A stretch of DNA of 57,123 nt, taken from Gaeumannomyces sp. JS-464 (lineage: Eukaryota; Ascomycota; Sordariomycetes; Magnaporthales; Magnaporthaceae). The stretch lies in NCBI GenBank assembly GCA_002197995.1, contig NGZR01000014.1, positions 1 to 57,123 on the forward strand. Reading direction: 5' to 3'. The position numbers and the translations under genes are program-made. Positions 30,722 through 41,100 of the stretch are shown here, in pieces. The notes under the pieces were generated by a model, which ran no database searches, had not been told where the DNA came from, and saw only the letters and a program-made list of their open reading frames with translations. How positions within the stretch are numbered: the stretch's first letter is position 1; every line of letters begins with the position of its first letter.

Positions 30722-32578
30722 GGAAAAAAGTGTGGTGGTAGCGTAGTAAAAGTCGTGTACAAAGTGTGCGTGGGACACCCGTAAGGTGTAGGACAAGTCA
30801 GCAGGAAAGCAGCAAAGTAAAGTAGGTGTGAAGTCGTGTCAGAGACGTAAAGGGTAAGACAGTGGTGGTGTGTGTGTGTGTGTGTGTAGTGTGTGGGCCG
30901 TGTGAGTGTAGGCGTGGTGTGAGGTAGTAAGTAAGTACCGTAGCCGTAGCGTAGTGCAAGGCAAAAGGTGAAAGTGTAGTGTGAGGGTGTGTAGTAGTAG
31001 GTAAGTCCGTGTAAAGTACGTAAAGTAAAGACACAGTGAGTGAGTAGTAGGTCCAACGTGTGTGTCGAGAGAAGTAAAGAGTAGTGTGTAGGCAGTAGTG
31101 TGGTGTGTCCGTAGTGTGTAGTGTAACGTGTGTAGTGTGAGTGTGCGTAGTGTGACGTGTGTGTGTAAGTGGGTGTGGTAAGTAGACAACGTACGCAAAA
31201 GGGTCGGTGGGTAGTCGTCGTAAGTCAAGTAAGTAAGTCGAAGTGTGTACCGTGGGTAGTAAAGTGGTAGGTCAGAGAGTGTCCGTCCGGCGTGTCGCAA
31301 GAAACCCGTGGGTAGTGTAAAGTGTAAAGTCCCGTGAGTGTCGGTAACGGGGGTGTGTGCGTGAGTGCGGAAGTCAGTCGTGTGTCGTCGTAGTGGTCGT
31401 GGTAGTGTGTAAAGTCGTAAGACGGCAGCAAGTAGGGTGTGAACGTAGTGTGAACCGTGTGGTGTGTGTAGTCAGTGTACGTGTGTACAGTAGTAAAAGA
31501 GTAGTAGAAGTGTAGTGTAAAGTAAAAGTGTCAAGTGTGGTGTGTGTGTGTGGGTGGTAGGGTGTCAGGTAGTCAACGTAGTGTGGGTAAGTAAGGGTGT
31601 GCACGGTAGTAGAGGTGTAGAGTCGTAGACAAGAGTCGTAAAAAGTAAGTGTAGTAGCACAGTGTGTGTGAAAAGGTACCCGGTGTACAAACCACGTAAG
31701 GTGTGTAGTAAAGTGTGTGTAGTGGTCGTGTGTGTGTGGTAAAGTAGTGTAGAACAGTAGTGAAGTAAGTAGGCGTACAGTGCGTACCGGTGTCCAGGGG
31801 TGTCGTGAAAACGTAGTGTAGTCGTGTGTAAGTAAGTAAAGTGTAAAGTAAGTCCGTGTGTAGTCGTGAAGTCGTGTGTACGTGTGCAAAGTGTGTAGCA
31901 CCGTGTGTAGGAAAAAGTGTCCGTAAGTGGTAGAAGTGTAGAAGTGTAGTAGTGTCGTGCAGAGGTCAGTGTAACAGTCAAGGAGTAAAGTGTGGAACCG
32001 TGTGAGTGAAGTAGTCGTGGAGTGTGTGCGTACGTGGGTGAAAGGTGTCGTGTGTGTACAGTGTCGTGTGTACAAGAAAGCGGGGTGTAAGTGCGTGCAG
32101 GGTAAGTAGTAGGTGTAAAGAGTGTAGTACACGTGTAGTAGTGTGTGAAAGTAGGACAAAAGAGGTGAGTAAGTGTGTAGTAGTCGTGTGTGTAAAGTGT
32201 GTAAGTAGGTGTAAGTAGCGTGTGTGGGGTGTCGGGTAAGGGTGTGTAGTACGTGAAAAAAGAGGAGCGCGTGTCGCAGGTAAAGTGTGTAGAGTGTAGG
32301 TGTCCGTAGAGAGTCAAAGTGTGTGTAAAGTGAGTGTGTAGGTGCCGTGTGTGTGTGTGAGTAAAGTACCCGTGTGTAGAGGGGTAAGTAAAGCGTGTGT
32401 ACAGGTAGTGTCGGGTGTGTGAAGTGTAAAAGTGTGGTAGAGTGCGTCGTGTCAGTAAAAAGTCCGTAGAGTCGTACGTCAGTAGAGAAAAGTAGTAGGT
32501 AGAGACGTCGTAAGTAAAGAGGTGTAGTCGTAGGTGTGTAAAGTAAAGTAAGTAGTAAACAAGTAGTAAGTAAAACGG
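30722..32578 (+). ncRNA. cob intron 1, group I
   Basis: Interrupts cob between LAM and HYNPS. Collapsed core elements are visible: P-like AAATTGCTGGGACACCC near 30756, Q-like AATCAGCAGGAAAGC near 30795, R-like CTTCAGAGACTAAAGG near 30836 and the S element GATGATATAGTCC near 31043. The core comes first, and a LAGLIDADG ORF fills the 3' part. About 250 raw bases between core and ORF show no clear gene. Confidence 0.8.
31300..32541 (+). CDS. LAGLIDADG homing endonuclease in cob intron 1
   Basis: Two-domain LAGLIDADG endonuclease/maturase of the fungal mitochondrial type, expected to cleave intronless cob alleles. The first motif reads NPWFVTGFADAEG; it is followed by TIEPCFIITLHMKD and IGNKVARIEL. 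The second motif reads EPWWISGFATGEGSF, then DYTLIFEIGQ. Trp is TGA in both motifs. The frame is interrupted by homopolymer indels, notably near 31750 and 31960, so I judge it an intact gene with reading errors rather than a pseudogene. The start is not defined; an in-frame fusion or a start near 31240 is possible. The last in-frame stop I see is at 32538-32541. Confidence 0.8.
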
Positions 32579-32639
32579 CAGTGTAGTAACCCGTAGCGGT
32601 GTGCGTGAAGCCGTGTGTAAGTGTCGTAGTAGAACAGTA
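32579..32639 (+). CDS. cob: cob exon 2
   Basis: Short exon coding HYNPSVAEAFNSIEHI. It joins LAM of exon 1 to MRDVSNG of exon 3 without a gap, exactly as in fungal cytochrome b. Pass 2 confirms it at 26683-26737. Confidence 0.9.
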
Positions 32640-33006
32640 AAAGTCAGTAAGTGGTGGTGTCGTGTGTAAGTCAAGCGTGGTAGTGCGTGGAAAAGTGTGT
32701 GTAGTGTGTGTGTGTGTAAAGAGTAAGTCAGCAGGAAACCGTGTGTGTAGTGTAAAGGGAGTCCGTCAGAGACGTAAGTACGCGTGTGACGTACGTAAGT
32801 GTGTAGTAACGTAGTAGAGTGTGGGTAGAAGAGTAGAGGTCCAACCAGTAGTGTAGAGAGTAAGTAGTGAGTGTAAAAAGTGTGAGTGTAGTCGTGTGTG
32901 TAGTCCGTGTCAGTGAGTAACGGTGGTAGTGTGTAGTCAAGTGGTAGTGTGTAGTGTGTAAGGGGGGTCGGGTGGTAGTACAGTGTACCGTGTGTGTAAA
33001 AGTAAA

Positions 33007-34669
33007 AGTGGAGGTCCAAGTAAAGTGTAGTCGAGCGAAGCGTAGTGTAAGTAGCGTCGTGTCGTCAGTGGTAAAAGGTAAAGTACAAGACGGTGTGTAC
33101 CGTGTGTGTGTGTCCGTACGTGTGGGTAGGTGTCAGGTGCGGTAGCACCAGTAAGGGTGTAACGGTGTGTGGAAGTAAGAAACGTGTGTGTCGTACGTAA
33201 ACCGTAACAGTAAGTAGCGTGTGGTACAGAAAAGTAAGCGTAAGGTGGTGTAGCCCGTGTCGGGTCCAGAACCAGGGACAGAGTCGTGTGGTCGTCGTGG
33301 ACCGTGGGGTCGAGGGAGTGAAGAGGTGTGTGTAGTGTGTGTAGTGTGTGCGGGGTGTGTGTACAGAGTGGAGAAGGGTAACGTGTGTGTCGTAGTGTAG
33401 TAGTGTAGACGGGTGTCGTGTAGTAGTAGAGTGTGTAGAGTGTGTAAAAGTAAAGTGTGTACAGTAGTAGAGTGAGTGTGTACAAGGTGTCGTGTAAAAG
33501 TCAGTAAAAGTCGTAAAGTGTAAAAAGTAGGGTAAGTAGTAAGTAAGTAGAGAGAAGTAGAAAGTAGCGTGGTGCAGTGTGTGGTAGGTACACAAAGTGT
33601 GTGTCAGAGTCGTGAAAAAGTGGTGTGTAGTGGTCCGTAGTAGTCAGTGTAACGTGTGTCCGTGTGTACGTGTACGTAGGTAAAAAGTGTAGTAGTGTGT
33701 GTCAAGAGTGTGTGTACAAGTGCGTAGTGTCGTGTAGTGTAAAGCGTAAAAGGTAAGTAAGTGGAAAGTGTGTAGTCACCGTGTCAGAGTAAAGTGTAAA
33801 AGTGTGTGTAGTCGTCGTGTAAGGAGTGGAAGTGAAGTGTGTAGGGTAGAACGGGTAGTGTGTAAAGTACGAGTGCGTAGTGTGGACCGTCAAAGTGTAC
33901 AAGTAAACCCCAAGTGTGAGTGGGTGTGGAGTGTGTAGTAGAAGCAGAAGGGTACGTGTGTGGAAGTGTAAAACGTGGAGTCGTGTCACGTAGTAGTGTG
34001 TCAAGGTAGCGTCAAAAAGTGTACAAGGTCAAGAGGTGGTGTGAAAGTGCGAGTAGTAACGTGTGTGTGTGTAACGTGGACGTAGTAGTAAGTACCAAGT
34101 AGTGTCCGTAAAGGGTAGGTGGGTAGTAGTGTAGCGTGGTGTAAGTGGTGTACAGTGGTGCGTACGTAAGTAGTGTAGGACAAGGTGGTGGGTAGTCGTG
34201 TGTAGGTGTAGTGTAGGTAGGTGGTAGAGTGCGTGTGTAGTACGTAGTCAGTCGTGTGTGTACCGTGTGAGTGTAGAGTGTCGTGTCGTAAGTGTGTGTA
34301 GTGTCACGGTAAAGTACGGTGGACGTGTGTAAAGTGTAGTGAAGAGTGTAGCGTCGTGTCGTGTGTGTAAAAAGTGTAAGGGGTAGTGTAGTGTAGTGTG
34401 TAACCGAAGGGTAAAAGGTGTGTAGTGTGTGTGTAGAGTAGTGTGCAGAGTAGTGTAGTAGTAAAAGAGTAGTAGGTACAAGGTGAGTAAGTCAACGTAA
34501 GTAGTGTGAGTAAAGGTGTAGTGTGGAGACGTGTAGTGTGTGAACGGGTGTGTAAGTGAGTAGTGTCAAAAAGTAGAAGTCGCCGTGTGTAAGTGGTGTG
34601 AACAGTGTGTGTAAGTCCGTCAGTGGTAGAGTAAGTGCGCGTGTAAGGTGTGTAGAAGTAGCAAAGTAA
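33007..34669 (+). CDS. LAGLIDADG homing endonuclease in cob intron 2
   Basis: An ATG at 33007-33010 opens MESNKLSSEAINSSS, a plausible start with no motif before it. The first LAGLIDADG motif is AGFTDGEGNFSI near 33340-33400, followed by RFRFKINLHMDD and LQVLKIIKSKLKIG. The second is MVGFIEAEGTF near 33915. The C-terminal half continues through VISSVDALYYHLL and ends LKFRSSK with TAA at 34666-34669. A GC-rich hairpin with CTTCGGTCC near 33257 and CTGGACC near 33298 lies between the N-terminal part and the first motif and may be an insertion. The antisense copy is at 24649-26310. Family assignment is firm; the N-terminal extent is inferred. Confidence 0.82.
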
Positions 34670-35114
34670 AGTCAGAGTAAACCGTAGAAGTAGTGGTAGT
34701 AGTAGTACACAAAGTGAGGGTGTGTAAGTGGAGGGGTGTCGTCCGGTGTGTGCGTGTCGTGTGTCAGGTGTGTGGTAGGCGGTACGAAGGTGTCGCCGTA
34801 CGCAGTAAGAAGAGCACGTGTCGGACGTGTCGGTAGCGCGTGCGTGTCGCACCAAGTGTGTAGTGTGTAGGGTGTGTAGTCAGTGTAAAAGTGTCGTAAG
34901 TGTGTAGTAAAGTGTAAGCAAGACCGTGTGGTAAGTAGTAAAGTACAGTGTGAGTAAAGTACAGTCGTGCCGTGTGTGTACAGCGCAGGTAAGAGTGAGG
35001 TGGGTAGGAGTAAAAGGGTAGTGCGTACCCGGTAGTAGTGTGGGTGTAAGAGTGTGTAGTAGGTAACGTGTGTGTCGTCGTGTGTCAGTGTGAGTACCGT
35101 AGTAGGTGGTCAGT

Positions 35115-35941
35115 GTGTAAGAAGTGCGTGAGTAGTACAAAAGGTGGGAAAGTGTGGTAAAAGAAGTAAAAGGGTAAGGCGTGGAAGTGTGTAGTCGGTG
35201 TGGAGTAAAGTAGTGTAAAACGGGTAAAAGGTGTAGTGGTAGGAAGGTAGGTGGTCGAGTGTGTAGTCGTAAACGGTCGTGTGTAGTAGAGTAGTGTGTG
35301 TAGGTGTGTAGCGTCAGTAGTAAGTGTGCCGAAGTCAAAAGTAGTAGGTGCGTAGTAGTGGTAGAGCAGTGTAGGTGTAAAGTAGTGGGTGTACGCAGGG
35401 TGTGTGTCAGGTGTGTGAAAGTCGTGTGGAGGTAGTGTGGTGAGTAAGAAAGAAACGTCGTGTAGTGTCGAGAACAAGTAGTGTAGTGTGTAGAGTGTGT
35501 AGTGTAAACCCGTGAGGTACAAGTAGTGTGTGAAAAAGGCGGGGTGTCGTCCGTGTGTAGGGTGTGTGTAAGCAGTGTCAGAGGAGACCAAAGAGTAAAG
35601 TGTGAGAGGACCGTAAAAAGTGTGTCAGGTCCGTGAACACGTGTACGTGTAAAAGTGTAAAGAACACAGTGTAGTAAACGTAAAGTAGGTCAACAGTGTC
35701 AGGTAGCCGGTGGGTAGGTCGTCGTGAGTACGTGGTAAAGTGGCACGTAGGTGGTGTGAGGTAGTGCGTGTCCAGTACGGTGTGTAACGTGTGGTCGAAA
35801 AGTGTAAAAGTGGTGCCGAGTGGTGTACGTAGTGTAAAAGTGTAGTAGTAGAGTAGGTAAGTAAGTCGTGTGTGTAGAGAGCGGTGTAGTAGTGTAGTGT
35901 GTCGTGTCGTAAAGGTGTAAGTAAAAGTGAGTGTAAAGTAG
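35115..35941 (+). CDS. GIY-YIG homing endonuclease in cob intron 2
   Basis: The N-terminal catalytic module reads KAGIYRWINILNGKSYVG followed by SSVDLSKRL, matching the GIY and YVG halves of the GIY-YIG nuclease domain. Further conserved segments are EILEYCDKKETLI, REQYYLDLLNPEYN and ILKKAGSSLGFKHS, then the ETKDKLRG linker and a C-terminal DNA-binding region rich in basic residues ending VNKMIK. The frame is nearly clean. It sits behind a LAGLIDADG ORF in the same intron zone, an unusual pairing. The antisense copies are at about 23420-24240 and, cut by the window end, 56330-57123. The start codon was not identified. Confidence 0.87.
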
Positions 35942-36312
35942 GTAGAAAGTAAGTAAGTAAGTGAAAGTACGTGTGTAGTGTGTCAAGTACAAGTAGGTAC
36001 CGTAAAGTGTGTACGTAACGGTACCGTAAAGTGTGTACGGTGTAGGTCGTGGTGTGTGGTAGTCCCGTGTGTAAGTGTAAGTGTAGGTCGTGTCGTGTAA
36101 CACAAGTAGGTGTGTAGCGTAGACAGTGTAGGGTGTGTAAAAGTCAAGCAGGTAAGTACGTGTGGTAAGTCGGTGTACGTGTGGAGTACCAAGTCGGTGT
36201 GTAGTAGTAAGGGGTAAAGTAGTCGTGTGTGTGTCAGTCGTAAGCCCGGTAGAGTAGGTGCGGTCGTAGGGCGTGTAGGTGTAAAGAGTAGAGTAAGTAA
36301 AGTAGTGAGTGT

Positions 36313-36577
36313 AGTGAGAGACGGTAGTCGTAAGTGGGTGTGACGTGTAGTCCGGTGTAGTGTGTACAGTAGGTAAGTACCGCGTGTCGTGCCGTGTGTG
36401 TGTCGTGTCGTGTAGGTGGTAGTGTGTACAGTAGTGTGGAAGAGGGTAGTGGTAGTGTACGGAGTCAGTAGTAAAGCACCGTAGAACGTGTGTAGGTGTG
36501 TGAGGTGTAGTAGGGTACAAGTGTAGTACGTGTAGTGTCGTGTAGTGAGTGGCGTAGTAGGGTGTGTCGTGGGTGTA
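36313..36577 (+). CDS. cob: cob exon 3
   Basis: Codes MRDVSNGWLIRYLHS, NTASAFFFLVYLHIGRG, MYYGSYKAPRTL and ILMMAIGFLGY. This covers transmembrane helix B with its haem-ligand histidine region and the following loop. Trp in NGWLI is TGA. Near the 3' end pass 3 has dropped bases in GGTTTCTTGGGTTAC; pass 2 (from 22772) has them. It joins directly to VLPYGQ of exon 4. Confidence 0.93.
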
Positions 36578-36849
36578 CGTGTAGACAGTAGCCCAAAACG
36601 AGTCACAAGTAGTGTAAAAGAAGTGTACAACCGTCCCGTAGCGTGTGTAGCGTGTGGTGCAGCACCCAGGACGTAAGGTACGTGTGGGCCGTAGGGGCGT
36701 AAAACGTAAAAGTGTACGTAGCGTGTCGCGTACGTAGTACCGTACAAGTGTAGTAACGTAGAACGTACAACGTGTGTCAAGTAAGTAAAAGAGTACGTAG
36801 TCGTGTCGTGTAGTCAGTAAGTGGGTAACACGTGAGTAGTAAGTAAAGT

Positions 36850-37870
36850 GAGTGTGTGTAGTGTAAAGTCGTAAAAGTCGTGTAAACCAGGTGTGTGTCA
36901 GTGTACGAGTAAGTGTGTACAGTGAAGAGTGTCAGGTACGGTAAAAGTGTAGTAGCGTAAAGAGACAAAAGGACGTGTAGCGGGTAGTGTAGTAGTGAGT
37001 AGTGTGAAGTAAAGAAACGTGTGTAAGGTGTAGTGTACAGTAGGAGTCGTGCGTGTCGTACCCGTGTCGGCCAAGGGCCAAAGGCCCGTAGGTCCGTGGT
37101 AGTCCGTGTCGGAGTCGCGAGAGGCGTGGAAGAGTGTGTAAGTGTCAAGAGTGTGTACAAGGTCAGTGTGTAAGTAGTAGTGTGTGACGTGGGTAGGTAA
37201 AAGTAGGTAAAAAGTGTCAGGTGTAAGTAAGGTAGTGGGTGTGTGCAGTAAGTGTGTGTCGTGTGTGTAGTGTGGTCGTAGAAGTGTAGTGTGTCCGTGA
37301 AAGTAGGTGTAAGTCAAGAAAAGTAAGTAAGAAAGTGTAGTGTAAAGTAGTAGAAGAGTGTGTGTAGTAGTAAAAGTCGTCGTGTGTACCGTGAGTGTAG
37401 TAACAGTGTGTGTAACGTGAAGCAGGAGTCGTAGGTGTGTGTGGTGTAGTAAACAGTACAGAAGGTAACGTAGGAGTAAAAGTGAAAACGTAAGTGTACA
37501 GGTGAAGCCCGGTAGACAGCGAAGTAGGGTGCACGTGTAAGTAGTGGGTAAAACGTGTGTGTGTCGTGGTGTAAAACGTAGTAGAGAGGTAGTGAGGTGC
37601 GCAAGCGTACAGCGTGTGTAAAGTAGAAAACAAGGTAAAGTGTAGTAGTAGAAGAAGGGAGTGTAAAAACAGTGAAAAAGAAGTGTCGTAAAGCGTAGTC
37701 GGTAGGTAAAAGAAGTGTAAAGTAAGTAGTGTGGTGTGTAGTGGGTGAAGTGTGTAAGTAGGTAGTAAGTGTGAAACGGTCAAAAGCGTGTGTAAAGTGT
37801 GGTGTCGTACGTAAAACGTAGTACAAAGAGGTAGGCGTCCGCCGTACGTAAAAAGGTCCGTAGGTAAAGT
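36850..37870 (+). CDS. GIY-YIG homing endonuclease in cob intron 3
   Basis: The catalytic module is recognisable as LSGIYMILNKETGKYYIGSAST near 36970-37050, written here as two parts: LSGIY/ILNKETG and YYIGSAST. It is followed by KYGLHNFLFIVLE, DFYMKSLLPDYN and NILTEAGSSFCYKH, then a basic region with RRQRIGALNMVK. Immediately after GSAST stands a GC-rich hairpin-like piece (CCTTCGGCCAAGGGCC, about 37060-37110) before the protein resumes with FTSHLIYLTGSK. This may be an inserted hairpin element. Start and end are approximate. Antisense copies are at about 21480-22440 and 54380-55330. Confidence 0.8.
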
Positions 37871-38699
37871 GTAGTGTGAAGTGCCGTACGTGTCGGTAGG
37901 GCAAGAAAGTGAGGTGTGGTGTAAGTGTAGTAAGTAAAGTAAGTAGTGTGGTGGGTCGGTAGGTCCGTGGTGTAAGTAACAAGGTGTGTGTAGTGCAAGT
38001 GTGTAGTGGAAAAAAAGTAAAACGTGTAAAACAGAAGTGGGTCGTGTACAAGAGTCAGTGTGAAGAAAGTACGGTGTCGTGTGTGGCAAGTGGTGTAGGT
38101 GAAAACGAGTCAAAGGTAGTACGTAAAGTGTGTCGTAGGTAGTAAGAGAGTCGGTCGGGTGTGTGTCCAGTAAAAGTCGCGACAGACGTGGGTGTCACGT
38201 GAGTGGGGTGGCGTGAAAGTGCGTGCGTGTAAGTGCACAGGTCGGTAACGTGTGTGTAGGTGTAAGTGTAAAGAGTAGGTGTAAGAGTAGAGAGTGAAGT
38301 GTGTAGGTGGGTGTAGTAGTAGCCGCAAGTGTGGTCGTCGTAGTGTAGGTCAAGTGTGTGTGTAAGTAACGGCAGTGTAGCGTAGGTGTGTGTAGTAGTA
38401 GTGTGTGTGTGTGTGTGTACCGTAAGAGTGTAGGGTGTAGTAACGTAAAAAGTAGTAACAGTGTGTGCCCGTGTGTAGTAGTAGTAAAGTAGGTAGTAGT
38501 GGTCGTAAGTGTGGTGTGTGTGGTCGTAGGGTGGAGTGTAAGAGTAGTAGTGTAAAAGTCGTGTAGTCGTCGTGCCGTCGTGTAGTAGTGAGTCAAACGT
38601 CCGGGGTAAGCCCGTAAAGCGTGTAGTGGGTACCAAGCGTAGTAGGTGTGAAAAACGTAGTAAGGTGGAGTGAAGGTAAGTGTACGTCAGTGGTAAGGG

Positions 38700-38960
38700 T
38701 AACAAGGTCAGTAAGAGTGTCGTAGCAAGTAGGAAGTGGGGTAAGTCGCGGAGTCGTAAGGTCAGGTAAGTAGTAGTAAGTAGTGTAGTGTGGTAAAAGA
38801 GCAACGAGGTAGACGGGTCAGTAGGCGTGTAGTGTAAGTAGGGGTACGTCCGTGCGTCCGTGGTGTGTCGAAACGTAAGTAAGGTGTGTAAGGGTGGTAG
38901 TGTCGTAAGAGTGTAAACGAAAGCGTGTGTAAGTGGGTGGGTAGTGGGTGTGGTCGTGTG
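38700..38960 (+). pseudogene. GNRGSKS-type intron ORF piece
   Basis: Reads AIGMGNRGSKS, then VKEQRVDG, GHRLINRVPP and a SLRCIL segment. Such a GNRGSKS...KEQRVDGS block is familiar from fungal mitochondrial group I intron ORFs. No LAGLIDADG or GIY-YIG motif follows. After about 38960 the frame dissolves into AT-rich sequence. I cannot tell a fragment from a full gene blurred by indels. The same text is at about 20400-20620 in pass 2. Confidence 0.45.
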
Positions 38961-39356
38961 TACGTAACCGTAAGTGTGTGTGTAAGTAAGTAAGTAGTAG
39001 TAGTAAGTAGTGGTAGTAGAAAAGTAGTCGTAGTGGTAGTCACACCGTCCGTGTCCGCACAGTCCCGTGTGTAGTAACGTGAGTAAGTGTGTACAAAGGT
39101 GTCGTGGTGTAGTAGTGTAGTGTACCGTGTGGTAGTGTGGTGTCAAGGAAGTGTGTGTGTAAAAAGTAAGGGTGTGTGTAGTGGTCGTGTGTAAGTGTAA
39201 GTAGTAAGTAGTGTAGTAGTACGTCGTGTGGTAGTCGTGTGTGTAGTCGTGTGTAGTGTGTGTAGTGTGTAGTGTGTGTGTGTACGTAAGTAAGTGTAGT
39301 ACGTGTGGTAAGTGTCGTGTGTAGTAGTGTAGTGTAGTCCGTGTGTGTGTAGTGCG

Positions 39357-39459
39357 AAGCGCGTGTCGCGCGTGTCGCGCGTGTCGCGCGTGTCGCGCGT
39401 GTCGCGCGTGTCGCGCGTGTCGCGCGTGTCGCGCGTGTCGCGCGTGTCGCGCGTGTCGC
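39357..39459 (+). repeat. CTTCGCG tandem array in cob intron 3, sense copy
   Basis: Raw unit gcgtgtcgc, collapsed GCTTCGC, about eleven copies. Reverse complement of 19919-20001 and 52840-52919 after collapsing. Confidence 0.95.
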
Positions 39460-40199
39460 ACAAAAAAAGTGTAGGTGTGACGTGTGTGTGTGTGTGTGTC
39501 GTGTAGTGGTAAAGTCGTAGAGAGAGTAGTCCGAAGTGTAGTAGGGGTGAAGTAAGGTGTGAAAGAAAAGTAGTGTGTAAAAAAAGGAAGGTGTAGTAAG
39601 GTGGGTGTGTGTGTGTGTAGTGTCGTGTGTGTGTGTGTAGTGTGTGTGTAGTAGTGTGTGTAGTAGTGTGTGTGTGTGTCGGTGTGTGTGTGTGTAAGTA
39701 CCGTGTGGGTAGTGTAGTGGTGTGTGTCGTGTGGTGGTGTGTGGTGGTGTGTAAGGTAGTGTAGTACGTGTGTGTGTGTAGGTAGTAAGTGTGTGTGTGT
39801 AGTGTGTAGTAGGTGTGTAGTAAGAAAAAGTGTAAGTCGTAAAAAGTAAAAAGTAGTGTGTAGAAAAGTAGTAGTGTGTGTGTGTGTAAAAAAGTAGTAA
39901 AAAACGTGTGTGTAGTGTAGCGTGAAGTGAGTGTAGTGTAGTGTGTGAGTACGAAGTAAAAGTAGTGGTGTGTGTGTGTGTGTGTGTAAGTCGTGTGTGT
40001 GTGTAGTGTAAGTCGTGGTGTAACAGTAGTGTGTGTGACAAGTAAAACAAGTAAAGTGTAGTCAGTAGTGTGGTGTGTGTAGTGTGTACGTAGTGTAGTA
40101 GTAAGTAAGTGTGTAGTCGTGTGTGTGTGTGTAGTGTGTGTAGTGTGTAAGGAGTGTGGTAGGTCGTAGTAGTAAGTGTGTGTGTGTGAGTGAGTAGTA

Positions 40200-41100
40200 G
40201 TGTGAGTAGGTGTGTGTGTGAGTGTGTCAGAGTAGTAAAACAAGGTGTGAGTGTGTGGAGTGTAAAGTGTGTGTGGTGTGAAGTCAGGTAGAAGGAGGAG
40301 TGTGAAGTGTAGTAGTGTAAACGTAGTGTAGTGTGCGTGTAGTAAGTAGTGTAGTAGAGTGGTGGAGTCCGTAAGTGTGTAAGTGAGTCCAAAAAGTGTA
40401 GCGTAGGTAAGTGTGTAAAGTAGTGACAAGTAAAGTGAGTGGTAAGAGTGTAAAGTGTGTGTGAGTGTGTAGTCGCCGTGTCGTAAGTAGTGAAAACACG
40501 TGTGGTAGTGAGTGTAGTGTGTGGAGTGGGAGTGTGTAAGTGTACGTACGTACGTAGGTAAGTAAGTGCGTAAGTAAAGTAGTAGTGTGTAGTGGTGAAG
40601 GGAAGAAGAAGTGTAGTAGTAACCGTACGGAGTGTAAGGTGAACGTGTAAACAAGTGGTAGTACCCGTGTGTAAAGAAGGACAAACAAAAGGTGAGGTAG
40701 TAGTGTAGAAAGGAGTAGGGGTGTAAAGTAGTGTCAAGTGTAGAGTCAGGGTAAAGTCAAGTACAGTAGTGTAGTCGTCAAAAGTAAGTGTCAGCGTAAG
40801 TAGAGGAGGTAGTAGTACACACAGTCGTAGTGAAAGTCGTGTGTAGTAGTAAAGTAGTAAGTGAAGTGTGTGAGTGTGTGTGTGTGTGTGTGAAGTGAAA
40901 AGTAAGAGTGTAGTGTGTAGTGCGTAAGGGGTGGTAGCGTGAAAAGTAAAGTGTAGGTGTAGTAGTGTAGTGTGTCGTGAGTCCCGTCAAGTGTACGTGT
41001 AGTAGGTGTGGTGTAGTGTCAACAGTGAAGGTCGTAGCAAGTGTAAAAAGTAGTAAAGTGGGGAAGTAGTGGTAGAGTAGTCCCGTAAGTGTCGTAAGTG
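40200..41100 (+). CDS. Unknown ORF in cob intron 3
   Basis: A coding-looking stretch with few breaks: DMKQVDLELNFVESVEGG, then IIDVDPNLMIQKLASN, LNMTINDVRLNFDLSPSN and MKTLVWLFGWDLITTT. A further part runs through LSELKQCIPFKEGQ and LSRGVYTSMKSLYKYNEF. At least two frame changes occur at homopolymers. I recognise no homing endonuclease motif, no polymerase motif and no signal or clear membrane segment. Trp occurs as both TGA and TGG. It lies inside the intron 3 zone and could be a degenerate or unusual intron protein or a plasmid-derived gene. Antisense copies are at about 18250-19150 and 51200-52100. Confidence 0.5.

Larger units (their letters stand above)
32640..36312 (+). ncRNA. cob intron 2, group I, with two ORFs
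   Basis: Splits EHI from MRDV. A compact core lies at the 5' end: ATGCTGGAAA near 32683, AATCAGCAGGAAACC near 32724, CCTCAGAGACTAA near 32763 and the S element GAAGATAGAGTCC near 32828. Behind it are a LAGLIDADG ORF and then a GIY-YIG ORF, so the zone may be two introns or one intron invaded twice. At 34670-35110 I see only AT-rich sequence with a GC-rich hairpin cluster near 34780-34855. At 35942-36312 there is no gene, only a doubled TACCTAAATTTAC element. Confidence 0.75.

Noticed and set aside
39481..39800. (GT)n microsatellites
   Set aside because: Raw gtgtgt is a run of T in collapsed text; lengths differ between passes as homopolymer reading errors do.
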